A DNA stretch of 7,129 nucleotides from NCBI GenBank assembly GCA_007120675.1, contig SKNE01000065.1, forward strand, positions 1-7,129. Direction: 5' to 3'. The notes below the pieces were generated by a model. The model saw nothing but the letters and a program-made list of their open reading frames with translations, ran no database searches and had not been told where the DNA came from. This document shows positions 1 to 6,733 of the stretch, piece after piece. The stretch comes from Bacteroidales bacterium (GTDB taxonomy: Bacteria > Bacteroidota > Bacteroidia > Bacteroidales > UBA7960). Position numbers and translations under genes: made by a program. Each line of letters begins with the position of its first letter. Position 1 is the first letter of the stretch.

Positions 1-391
1 ATGGATATATCTTTTGTTTGGTTAATGATGGGCTGGGGAAAAGACAAATATAAAAAAATTTTGCTTTCAGCCCGTGGGGTTTTGATGCCTGGCTTTGATG
101 CCGGATATCTCAGGTGTTTTTTACCATGACCACCCGGAGTCCGGACGACGAAGCATCGGTCAGAAGGCAAAAAAATGGCCAATTTGTGCATTAATTTCGT
201 ACATTGCGTGGCGGCATGCTGCCGTGCAGTAAAAGGTGTGAATGGCTGCCGGTGTGCTTGACTGCCCAAACCAATGGGATAATTTTGTAAAGGCCTGTTT
301 GGATGTGACCTTTAAGTCCAACAAAGAAAGGCTATGTGCATCAGGCGGGCCGGGACAATCACTAAATGTAAGTAACAAAAAAGTTGATCTG
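1..391. other. Non-coding 5' region upstream of the sugar transporter
   Basis: I recognise no gene in this stretch. It is AT-rich near the left edge (roughly bases 1-70) and GC-richer further in. A plus-strand frame of 42 codons (1-129) and a minus-strand frame open from about base 191 to the left edge both give proteins with no recognisable motif. A TATATTTG sequence, matching the Bacteroidota -7 element on the minus strand, lies at 45-52, but I find no -33 partner at the right distance. The only well-supported element is the plus-strand promoter at 258-287, annotated separately. The gene to the left of the window cannot be inferred. Confidence 0.6.
258..287 (+). promoter_or_regulatory. Bacteroidota-type housekeeping promoter for the sugar transporter
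   Basis: A TTG at 258-260 is followed, after exactly 19 bases, by TAATTTTG at 280-287. This matches the Bacteroidota primary sigma factor consensus (TTTG or TTG, about 19 bases, TAnnTTTG). Transcription would start near base 295, giving a leader of about 100 bases before the ATG at 392. The promoter's position argues against translation from the in-frame ATG at 242, which lies upstream of it. The call rests on motif match and spacing only. Confidence 0.6.
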
Positions 392-1819
392 ATGGAACAG
401 CAAGGTGTTTCAGCGGCTTCGGAGAACAACCTGCCGCGTGTAATTTTTCTGTCGGTGGTGGCCGCCCTGGGGGGCTTCCTCTTTGGCTTCGACAGTGGGG
501 TGATCAACGGCACCGTGGGTGCCCTCCAGGAGGCATTCGACTCCGATGCGGTGGGTACCGGCTTCAACGTGGCCTCCATGTTGCTGGGTTGTGCCGCCGG
601 CGCGTTTTTTGCCGGCACCCTGGCCGATAAGTTCGGACGAAAGCATGTGCTCATCGTAGCGGCCATCGCCTTTATCATCAGTGCCTGGGGATCAGGCATC
701 AGTGCCAGCTCATCCCAGTTTGTCTTCTTCCGCATCATGGGCGGACTGGCGGTGGGGGCAGCCAGCATCCTCTCACCGGCTTATATCGGGGAGATCGCCC
801 CTGCCAATATCCGGGGACGGCTCATCTCCCTGCAGCAGCTGGCCATCGTGCTGGGACTCTTCTTGGCTTTCTTCAGTAACTACAACCTGGCCAATGCGGC
901 CGGCGGCGCCTCGGCTGAGCTGTGGTGGGGCTTTGGCGCCTGGCGCTGGATGTTCTGGATGGAACTCATCCCGGCCTCACTCTTCTTTATCTTCCTGCTT
1001 TTGATCCCTGAATCCCCACGATACCTGGTGGCTGCCAACAGGTCCGACCGTGCAATGGAGGTGCTGGCATCACTGACAAACATGGAAAAAGCCCGCAGGC
1101 AGGTGGCCGAGATACAGCAGACAGTATTCGGTGAACGCAAGCCCCGTTTGTCCGACATCATCAACAAAAAAACCGGGCAGGTGCATCCCATCGTCTGGGT
1201 GGGTATCGGACTGGCTGCCTTGCAGCAGTTCACCGGGATCAACGTGGTCTTCTATTACGGTTCAGTGCTGTGGCAGGCCGCGGGATTCACCGAGGCCGAC
1301 GCCCTGCTCACCAACGTGATATCGGGCGGCGTAAATATTGCCTTCACCTTCCTGGCCATCTACCTGGTGGAGCGGGTGGGACGCAAACCCCTGCTGATGA
1401 TCGGGGCACTGGGACAGGCCGTCATGCTGGGACTGCTGGCCATCATCTTTGCCATGGGCGCCGAAGATGCAGCCCACGGAATCGAGATGGGCGGCACCAG
1501 TGGCATCATGGCGCTTCTCGCCGCCAACCTGTACATCGCCTTTTTTGCCTTCACCTGGGGCCCCATCATGTGGGTGATGCTGGGTGAGATGTTCTCCAAT
1601 AAGTTCAGGGGTGCTGCGCTGGCCGTGGCCGGACTCACGCAGTGGGGATCCAACTTCCTGATCACAATCAGCTTTCCGGTGCTGCTGGCCTCCATCGGAC
1701 TGGGTGTGTCCTACGGGATTTACGCGGCATTCGGACTGATCGCCTACTTCTTCGTGCGCCGCCTGGTGACGGAGACAAAGGGGAAAACCCTGGAGGAGAT
1801 ATCCCTGGACCAGGAGTAA
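392..1819 (+). CDS. MFS sugar porter family transporter (XylE/GLUT-like sugar/H+ symporter)
   Basis: This encodes an inner-membrane sugar transporter of 475 residues, the usual length for the family, with about 12 hydrophobic helices. Sugar porter signatures are all present: GFLFGFDSGVI in helix 1 (28-38), the loop 2-3 GRK (82-84), PESPRYL after helix 6 (206-212), QQFTGIN in helix 7 (278-284; the QQ and N correspond to sugar-contacting residues in XylE), the loop 8-9 GRK (330-332), WGPIMW in helix 10 (389-394) and ETKGKTLEE at the C-terminus (461-469). The long cytoplasmic loop at about 213-265 is typical. The frame also offers an ATG at 242, but the extra 50 residues resemble nothing in the family and a promoter lies inside them, so I start at 392, just after an A-rich stretch. 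It is transcribed alone and converges on the minus-strand cluster, whose released sugar it may import. The sugar itself cannot be read from the sequence. Confidence 0.93.
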   Translation: MEQQGVSAASENNLPRVIFLSVVAALGGFLFGFDSGVINGTVGALQEAFDSDAVGTGFNVASMLLGCAAGAFFAGTLADKFGRKHVLIVAAIAFIISAWGSGISASSSQFVFFRIMGGLAVGAASILSPAYIGEIAPANIRGRLISLQQLAIVLGLFLAFFSNYNLANAAGGASAELWWGFGAWRWMFWMELIPASLFFIFLLLIPESPRYLVAANRSDRAMEVLASLTNMEKARRQVAEIQQTVFGERKPRLSDIINKKTGQVHPIVWVGIGLAALQQFTGINVVFYYGSVLWQAAGFTEADALLTNVISGGVNIAFTFLAIYLVERVGRKPLLMIGALGQAVMLGLLAIIFAMGAEDAAHGIEMGGTSGIMALLAANLYIAFFAFTWGPIMWVMLGEMFSNKFRGAALAVAGLTQWGSNFLITISFPVLLASIGLGVSYGIYAAFGLIAYFFVRRLVTETKGKTLEEISLDQE

Positions 1820-1830
1820 GGAACACCGGT

Positions 1831-1849
1831 CCTTCCGGCGCCGGTAAGG
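1831..1849. terminator. GC-rich dyad between convergent genes, possible bidirectional terminator
   Basis: The 35 bases between the two convergent stop codons contain CCTTCCGG and CCGGTAAGG around a central CG. They can fold into a hairpin of about seven pairs with one bulged T and a GCGC loop. There is no T-tract on either strand, so it is not a canonical intrinsic terminator. Its placement between convergent genes is the main argument for termination. Confidence 0.35.
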
Positions 1850-1854
1850 CTATC

Positions 1855-2613
1855 CTAATGGCCCTCCAGCACCAGCAGCTCGATGTTACGGAAGGCGGTG
1901 GGATGGCTTTCAGCCTGCAGCGCGATATGGCCCTTCCCAAGGGGCAAGCCACCCTCTTCAAGCCGGATGTTGCCATAGGTGGCGATGGTGTCCCCCTCCA
2001 CGATATGATGCACCAGGGAATCGCCATAAACCACCAGCTCAAACCTTATCCACTCATCCCCATGGAAGGTGGGGCCGCCCACGTCGATGCAGTGATCAGG
2101 GATTCTCTGTCCACACACCTCCACATTGGTGCCGGGTGTACAGATGTTGCCGGTGGAACGGGTCCCATCACCCAGTCCGCCCAGTAGCTGCGCCTCCACC
2201 GAGACGGGAAAATACTGATCAAACTCCATGCTGGCAGCCGACTGAGAGTGAAACATGATCCCGTTATTGCGCCAGGCCCACCCGGCCCCGCCGGGCACCT
2301 GGTCACCATAAAAACGGTATTCCAGCCGAAGCTTGTAATGGGAGTAGGGCTGGTGATAAAATATATGACCGAAGCGATTGCCGAAGTCCTCGTATTGGTC
2401 ATAACAGACCAGCAGAACGCCATCCTCCGCACGGAAGGTGTTCCCATAATTCTCGTTCAGCTCGTAGCCGGCGATCTTGATATCCCACCCATCCAGGTTT
2501 TTTCCGTTGAACAGGGGAATCCAGTGCTCTTCCTGCTCCCCGCTTCCGCAGGAATGGAGGATGACAGACAGCGTAAAGGCCATCAATGACAGTAACAAAG
2601 GCTGTTTTTTCAT
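1855..2613 (-). CDS. DUF1080 / 3-keto-disaccharide hydrolase family lipoprotein
   Basis: This is a 252-residue protein with a lipoprotein signal: MKK, a hydrophobic core at 5-19, then a lipobox ending LHSC with Cys22. The residues after the Cys (GSGEQEE) are acidic, as in Bacteroidota surface-export signals. The rest is one DUF1080 (PF06439) jelly-roll domain. Visible hallmarks are LFNGKNLDGW (34-43), GNTFRAEDGVL (57-67), RNNGIMFHS (115-123), SVEAQLLGG (138-146), STGNICTPGTNV (153-164) and the C-terminal ALQAESHPTAFRNIEL (231-246). Characterised family members cleave 3-keto-glycosides made by Gfo/Idh/MocA dehydrogenases, and such a gene lies 32 bases upstream here, so the same role is likely. 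It is the last gene of the cluster. Length is normal for a single-domain member. Catalytic residues are not assigned. The family is also found in proteins of unknown, possibly carbohydrate-binding, function. Confidence 0.9.
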   Translation of the reverse strand: MKKQPLLLSLMAFTLSVILHSCGSGEQEEHWIPLFNGKNLDGWDIKIAGYELNENYGNTFRAEDGVLLVCYDQYEDFGNRFGHIFYHQPYSHYKLRLEYRFYGDQVPGGAGWAWRNNGIMFHSQSAASMEFDQYFPVSVEAQLLGGLGDGTRSTGNICTPGTNVEVCGQRIPDHCIDVGGPTFHGDEWIRFELVVYGDSLVHHIVEGDTIATYGNIRLEEGGLPLGKGHIALQAESHPTAFRNIELLVLEGH

Positions 2614-2645
2614 GGTGAGTGGTTTTGTTTTATCATCATGCGCCC

Positions 2646-3980
2646 CTAGGCCCCGGGCACAGGTACTTCGATGGGGATGTCCACCGGGCCGAAAGCCAGC
2701 TTGGCCGGACCCAAACGCAAATTGGAGTTCATCACCTCTTCGTAGGTGACTTCCCGGCCGGTATAGGCCGACATACGGCCCATGATGGCCACCATGGTGC
2801 TGATGGCACAGTCTTCTGCCTCATTCAGGGCCTTGTCCTGGCGAATGGCTTCCACCAGGTGGATGATTTCCTGCACGTAGGGACTCATCATGGCTTGCGG
2901 AGAGGGCTGTCCGTCCTCACCCACCGGGTATTCGTAAGACCATATGAGCTGACCATTATGGTCGTAGATCTCGTTCTGGCAATTGGTGTAGCCCCTGGTG
3001 CCCCTGATGCGGTCAGATATGTTGTTGGTGCAGCCGTCCATCTGGCGGCACATGCTGTGCATGTGGGTGTTGTCGTCAAAGACGAAATCGGTGCTGAAAT
3101 AATCGTACTGATCGCCTGTGAGACGCCGGTGGCGGCCGCCAAATGCGAGGGCTTTGACCGGATACTTGCCGGTGAACCAGTAAACGGTGTCGATATTGTG
3201 CATGTGCTGCTCTACGATGATGTCGCCCGACAACCAGCGCCAGTTGACCCAGTCGCGCAGCATGGCCGTCATCTGATCCCACCCGTCCTGGGGCTGCACA
3301 TACCAGAGCCGTTGCTGGTTCCACCAGCAGTTGGACGCCACGATATCGCCAATGATGCCCGAACGGATCTGTTCATAGGTGCTCACATAATCCCGCTGGT
3401 GCCGCCTCTGCGTTCCTGCCACCACCTTGAGTCCCGCCGCATCAGCCATCCTGGCCGAGGCCATGACGGTTCGCGTGCCCACGGGGTCAACGGCAACGGG
3501 TTTCTCCAGGAAGACGTGCTTCCTGGCCCTCACGGCTGCGTCGAAGTGACTGGGCCGAAAGTATGGCGGCGCGCAGAGCAGCACCACATCCACATCACTC
3601 TCAATCACTTTCTGGTAAGCGTCGAAACCCACGAAACACTTTTCGTCGGGCACCTCCACGCCGCGCTGCTCCTTGAGGTGATGCCGGCAGCTGTTAAGCC
3701 TGTCGGCAAACACATCTCCCATGGCGGTGATGCGCAAGCCATTGCCCGCATCCACGAAGTTCATGGCTGCCCCCGTGCCCCGGTGGCCGCAGCCAATGAG
3801 GCCGGTCTTCAGTTCACGTCCGTCGGGTGCCTGGTCCAGGAAGGTGGGCACCACGGCTTTGGTTCTGTCCCGGCTGCACGATTGCAGCAGGGCCCCTGCG
3901 CCCAGCGCCCCTGCTGCAGCGACGGCTGCAGCGCCTTTGATGAATTGGCGGCGATCAGTGAGTTGGGTGTTTTCTTTCAT
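2646..3980 (-). CDS. Tat-exported Gfo/Idh/MocA family oxidoreductase
   Basis: This is a 444-residue NAD(P)-dependent sugar oxidoreductase. The N-terminus is a twin-arginine signal: DRRQFIKG at 9-16, then an Ala/Gly-rich hydrophobic stretch to about 32. LLQSC at 31-35 could be a lipobox, making it a Tat lipoprotein. The Rossmann fold begins with GLIGCGHRGTG (60-70), followed by an acidic residue after strand 2 (D89), APPYFRPSH (137-145) and the family's EKP (159-161). The C-terminal dimer and substrate domain carries EQHMHNIDTVYW (257-268), with the usual catalytic-region histidines, and NEAEDCAISTMVAIMGRMSA (386-405), typical of the Bacteroidota/planctomycete secreted branch. In the cluster it would oxidise a glycoside hydroxyl, probably at C3, for the DUF1080 protein. 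Like glucose-fructose oxidoreductase of Zymomonas, it is probably exported folded with bound cofactor. The gene starts 58 bases after the cytochrome fusion gene ends. Its substrate is not readable from sequence. Confidence 0.92.
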   Translation of the reverse strand: MKENTQLTDRRQFIKGAAAVAAAGALGAGALLQSCSRDRTKAVVPTFLDQAPDGRELKTGLIGCGHRGTGAAMNFVDAGNGLRITAMGDVFADRLNSCRHHLKEQRGVEVPDEKCFVGFDAYQKVIESDVDVVLLCAPPYFRPSHFDAAVRARKHVFLEKPVAVDPVGTRTVMASARMADAAGLKVVAGTQRRHQRDYVSTYEQIRSGIIGDIVASNCWWNQQRLWYVQPQDGWDQMTAMLRDWVNWRWLSGDIIVEQHMHNIDTVYWFTGKYPVKALAFGGRHRRLTGDQYDYFSTDFVFDDNTHMHSMCRQMDGCTNNISDRIRGTRGYTNCQNEIYDHNGQLIWSYEYPVGEDGQPSPQAMMSPYVQEIIHLVEAIRQDKALNEAEDCAISTMVAIMGRMSAYTGREVTYEEVMNSNLRLGPAKLAFGPVDIPIEVPVPGA

Positions 3981-4038
3981 AGCGGTAGGTTTTTTGGTTT
4001 GTCTGTTTGGCCCTGTTTGTGGTCGAGGGGTGTGGGGG

Positions 4039-5562
4039 TCATTGGCCCGGGTCCATCACTACGCGGAAGCCCACGTCGAAAACGTCGGAGTACCACCAGG
4101 TGCTCTTGGGTATCTGGGGGTCGGTCAGCAGCCAGGCATCGTGGCGTGTGTGGCTGCGCCTGGCGGCCCGCACATCGTATGCGTCGCTGCGGAATGATCC
4201 GCCGCGGATGACACGCTCGGTGCCGGTGGGGGGACCCTGCGGGTTGATCATGACCTGCCCCGCCGGGTAATGGGCAAAGGCATCCTCCGCATAGTAGTCG
4301 GAGCAAAACTCCCATACATTGCCCAGCATATTCTTTAGTCCGAAAGGGTTCGGCCCGACCATCCCGGGCCTTTGCGTCTGGTAAAAACTGTTGGCTTCGT
4401 AAATCACATAGGTGTTGATGGTGGTGGTATCGGCGCCAAAGAGGCGGTTGATCCATCGCTGCCTGCTGAACCTTTCCGGCCTGCCGTCGAAAAAGTAGGC
4501 CCCAGAAGTGCCTCCCCGTGCAGCGTACTCCCACTCTGCCTCCGTGGGCAGACGATAGGTTTTGCCTGTCTTTTCACTGAGCCACTGGCAGAACACATTG
4601 GCAGCATGCCAGGTGATGGTGATGGCGGGCCTGTCGCCGTATCCCCAGCCCTGGTCCGGACTCCCCCAGGGCGGGGTGGGTCCGCTGATGGCATCCATGC
4701 CCGCCTGAACGCTGGCCATCAGGTCCTGCGAGGGGCGACCCTCAGAGACTGTTTCCCTGTAAAAGGCCATGTACATGTCCCAGCTCACCTCTATCTCCGA
4801 CATAAAGAAAGGGCTGAGTTCCACCTCGCGCTGCGGACCCTCGTTGTCCCTGCGTCCCGGCTCGTCGGGCGGACTCCCCATCATGAAACGGCCACCCGGG
4901 ATGGGCAGCATGTCGAACCGGACATTGGTACCGGGAATGGTTTCCGTGAATCGCTCGAACGACTCCACCGTGGCCGCCTCCTCGTACACCTCCTCCGGCA
5001 CATGGGAGACCTGCCCGAAACCGAAATCCAGGATCTCCTGGGCGTGCTCCGAAAAATGCCCCACGTGAAGATGGCAGTTCAGGCAGTTGAGCTCATCCCG
5101 GTGGTTGTCATAATAGAGGTGTGCGTGCATGCCCTCCTCCGATAATTGCAGTGGAAACAACTGCTGGTGGCAATGTATGCAGGAGGACTCATAGGTGTGC
5201 CTGACAGCCTGGGTGATGTGCCGCTTGGCATCCCAATTGATCTCATCGGGGTCCTTGAACAAAAATCCATACACATCCCGTGCGCCGGTCGTGATCTTGG
5301 CCCACAGGTGGTCAAAATCGCCGGGTGGGGGAAGATGACACTGGACACAGTGCACCACAATGCCGGAGGGATTGTCATAATGTGTCGACAGCACCCACCT
5401 CTCCTCCGCATGGGGATGCACATGGCAACTCATGCAAAACTCATCGGTGGAGGTGTAATCCATGACGCGCATCGATAGCATGATAAACACGACGCCAATG
5501 ATGAAGCCGTAAATAAGGAAAGCGCTGTATGGCCTGTTTTTGGGAAAGAAAAACCGCTTCAT
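4039..5562 (-). CDS. Fusion protein: NapC/NrfH-type tetraheme cytochrome c plus FGE-like (SUMF1) domain
   Basis: This is a 507-residue membrane-anchored protein with two unlike halves. A short basic N-terminus leads into one membrane helix (about 13-33) that places the rest in the periplasm. Four CXXCH heme sites follow at 43-47, 72-76, 128-132 and 160-164, spaced as in NapC/NrfH quinol dehydrogenases, including the conserved HYDNPSGIVVHCVQCHLPP stretch (61-79). A Glu-rich linker (about 189-208) joins a FGE/SUMF1 fold at about 217-503, shown by PGGRFMMGS (222-230), RLPTEAEWEYAARGG (337-351), LGNVWEFCSDYY (413-424), RVIRGGSF (450-457) and the terminal GFRVV. The FGE active-site cysteine pair is absent; only C325 and C420 occur in this half. 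An upstream in-frame ATG at 5604 exists, but starting at 5562 gives a normal MKRFF membrane-anchor N-terminus. The likely role is electron transfer between quinones and an envelope sugar-oxidation system. The FGE-like half may bind a partner or substrate. Confidence 0.92.
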   Translation of the reverse strand: MKRFFFPKNRPYSAFLIYGFIIGVVFIMLSMRVMDYTSTDEFCMSCHVHPHAEERWVLSTHYDNPSGIVVHCVQCHLPPPGDFDHLWAKITTGARDVYGFLFKDPDEINWDAKRHITQAVRHTYESSCIHCHQQLFPLQLSEEGMHAHLYYDNHRDELNCLNCHLHVGHFSEHAQEILDFGFGQVSHVPEEVYEEAATVESFERFTETIPGTNVRFDMLPIPGGRFMMGSPPDEPGRRDNEGPQREVELSPFFMSEIEVSWDMYMAFYRETVSEGRPSQDLMASVQAGMDAISGPTPPWGSPDQGWGYGDRPAITITWHAANVFCQWLSEKTGKTYRLPTEAEWEYAARGGTSGAYFFDGRPERFSRQRWINRLFGADTTTINTYVIYEANSFYQTQRPGMVGPNPFGLKNMLGNVWEFCSDYYAEDAFAHYPAGQVMINPQGPPTGTERVIRGGSFRSDAYDVRAARRSHTRHDAWLLTDPQIPKSTWWYSDVFDVGFRVVMDPGQ

Positions 5563-5591
5563 CTTAGTGGGGTGCTGCAGGTTGAACCGGG

Positions 5592-5599
5592 CAAATATA
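5592..5599 (-). promoter_or_regulatory. Orphan -7-like element upstream of the cytochrome fusion gene
   Basis: On the minus strand, TATATTTG reads exactly as the Bacteroidota -7 element (TAnnTTTG), 30 bases before the ATG at 5562. I find no TTG at the expected -33 position, so an internal promoter is only possible. The 164-base gap between the first two cluster genes is the longest in the cluster and would leave room for one. Confidence 0.25.
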
Positions 5600-5617
5600 A
5601 TCATTTGCGCGGAAAGG

Positions 5618-5630
5618 CCGCCCCGGGCGG
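5618..5630 (-). other. Short GC hairpin in the gap between the first two cluster genes
   Basis: CCGCC and GGCGG, separated by three bases, form a perfect five-pair stem. There is no T-tract after it on the minus strand. It could modulate read-through or mRNA stability between the TIM-barrel gene and the cytochrome fusion gene, or be chance in GC-rich sequence. Confidence 0.2.
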
Positions 5631-5726
5631 TTCACACAATTCAGGCCCGGCTCATTGGGGCAATAACCGACCACCAGGGGATGGCCGGACCGGGACGCAT
5701 CGTTCTGCCATGCCTCCACCGCCTGC

Positions 5727-6587
5727 CTACCTAACGTAATCAGCCTGCAGCATGTAATCCAGGCTGACGCGGACGCTTTCCAGGGGCTCGTAATTGTATT
5801 GCTCCACCTCCACAATGCTGTACTTCAGTCCGGCCAGTCCTGCCTCACGGTATATCCTTTCAAAATCCATCAGGCCGCTGGCGCCCACCTCCGCCTCGTC
5901 CTTCACGTGCCACAGCTCAAAACGGCCGGGGAAGCGACGGAAATAGTCCACCGGATCCGCGCCCCCGTCGTAAGCCCAGTAGAGGTCCATCTGGAACATC
6001 ACCTTGCCGGGATCGGTGTGCTCCAGCATGTAATCGTAAATGATCACCCCTTCCAGGCTCCTGAACTCCCCGGCATGATTATGGTAGCCGAAGCGGATGC
6101 CCGCCTCGTTGCACATGGCGCCAATGGCGTTGAAATAATCGCAGAACGCCTTAAGGCCCTCAAGGCTATCATAGCCGGCAGCCCCCATCCAGGGCTGTAC
6201 AATGTATTTTACGCCGGCCGCTGCATGGGCATCGATGCACTCCTCCCACCAGTCCATGGCCTCCTCCCAGCCATCGGCTCCCGGAAGATCGCGCCCGGTA
6301 TGCGAGCTCAGAAAGACCATCCCGTGCTTCTCCACCAGTTGGCGGAAATCCAGGGGATCCATGCCGTAAAACTGGCCATCGCCATATCCTGCTGCCTCGA
6401 TAAAAGCGTAGCCCATCTCTCCCAGGGCTTCCAGGGTGCCGTGAGGGTCAGCCTGCATGGCCTCACGAACAGACCATAACTGAATCCCAATGAACTTGTC
6501 CTCTTCCTTGCTTTCGCAGGATGACAGCATGGGGATGAAAAGCAAGGCCAACGCCTTGACTGGTAAGGAAATCATTGAGTGCTTCAT
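5727..6587 (-). CDS. Lipoprotein sugar phosphate isomerase/epimerase-like TIM barrel (xylose isomerase-like, PF01261)
   Basis: This is a 286-residue protein. It has a lipoprotein signal (MKH, hydrophobic core 8-20, lipobox MLSSC with Cys24) followed by ESKEED, an acidic stretch like Bacteroidota surface-lipoprotein export signals. The mature part is a xylose-isomerase-like TIM barrel: GIQLWSVR (34-41), FIEAAGYG (62-69), SSH (94-96), GYHNHAGEF (167-175), QMDLYW (199-204), WHVKD (226-230) and VEVEQY (259-264). The likely metal ligands of this fold (Glu near 64, Glu174 and/or His171, D201, H227, E260 or E262) appear intact, so it is probably an active divalent-metal enzyme. Family members isomerise, epimerise or hydrate sugars, and in 3-keto-glycoside clusters they act on keto-sugar intermediates. 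Being an exported lipoprotein, it is unlikely to use phosphorylated sugars. The in-frame ATG at 6716 would add 43 residues ahead of a complete signal peptide, so I start at 6587. It is the first gene of the cluster. Confidence 0.9.
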   Translation of the reverse strand: MKHSMISLPVKALALLFIPMLSSCESKEEDKFIGIQLWSVREAMQADPHGTLEALGEMGYAFIEAAGYGDGQFYGMDPLDFRQLVEKHGMVFLSSHTGRDLPGADGWEEAMDWWEECIDAHAAAGVKYIVQPWMGAAGYDSLEGLKAFCDYFNAIGAMCNEAGIRFGYHNHAGEFRSLEGVIIYDYMLEHTDPGKVMFQMDLYWAYDGGADPVDYFRRFPGRFELWHVKDEAEVGASGLMDFERIYREAGLAGLKYSIVEVEQYNYEPLESVRVSLDYMLQADYVR

Positions 6588-6666
6588 CTGTTGTCCTGGT
6601 GATTTTGTGAGTAAATGGTGACAGATCAAGACCCGGTCGCGAGGCAAAGACAATAGAACAATCGAG

Positions 6667-6678
6667 GTATCACGATAC
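6667..6678. promoter_or_regulatory. Small perfect dyad in the operon leader, possible operator
   Basis: GTATC and GATAC flank a two-base centre, giving a perfect 5+5 dyad about 50 bases downstream of the predicted operon start site. A repressor could bind here, but no regulator gene is in the window and such short dyads arise by chance. Confidence 0.2.
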
Positions 6679-6733
6679 ACCCCTGGTGCTTGCTGGCAGT
6701 GGAAGCGCGCACACAACGACCGGCCATCTCCTG

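Noticed and set aside
1..191. Open frames at the left edge: 42 codons on plus (1-129) and about 63 codons on minus (191 to the edge)
   Set aside because: Neither translation shows a recognisable motif or signal, and the sequence has the AT-rich character of intergenic DNA.
242..391. N-terminal extension of the sugar transporter from the ATG at 242
   Set aside because: The extra 50 residues are not family-like, and the predicted promoter (258-287) lies inside them, so the transcript would not include this start.
2619..4211. A 530-codon plus-strand open frame opposite the Gfo/Idh/MocA gene and the end of the cytochrome fusion gene
   Set aside because: It lies antisense to two genes with clear family motifs, spans their intergenic gap, gives a His/Val/Gly-rich protein with no recognisable domain, and is explained by GC-rich codon bias of the true genes.
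4372..5145. A 257-codon plus-strand open frame opposite the cytochrome fusion gene
   Set aside because: It is antisense to a gene with four heme motifs and a complete FGE-like fold, and it shows no domain of its own.
4039..5562. Annotating the fusion protein as a sulfatase-activating formylglycine-generating enzyme
   Set aside because: The cysteine pair needed for that chemistry is absent and no sulfatase gene is nearby.
6588..6716. N-terminal extension of the TIM-barrel lipoprotein from the ATG at 6716
   Set aside because: A complete lipoprotein signal peptide begins at 6587; adding 43 residues ahead of it would bury the signal.
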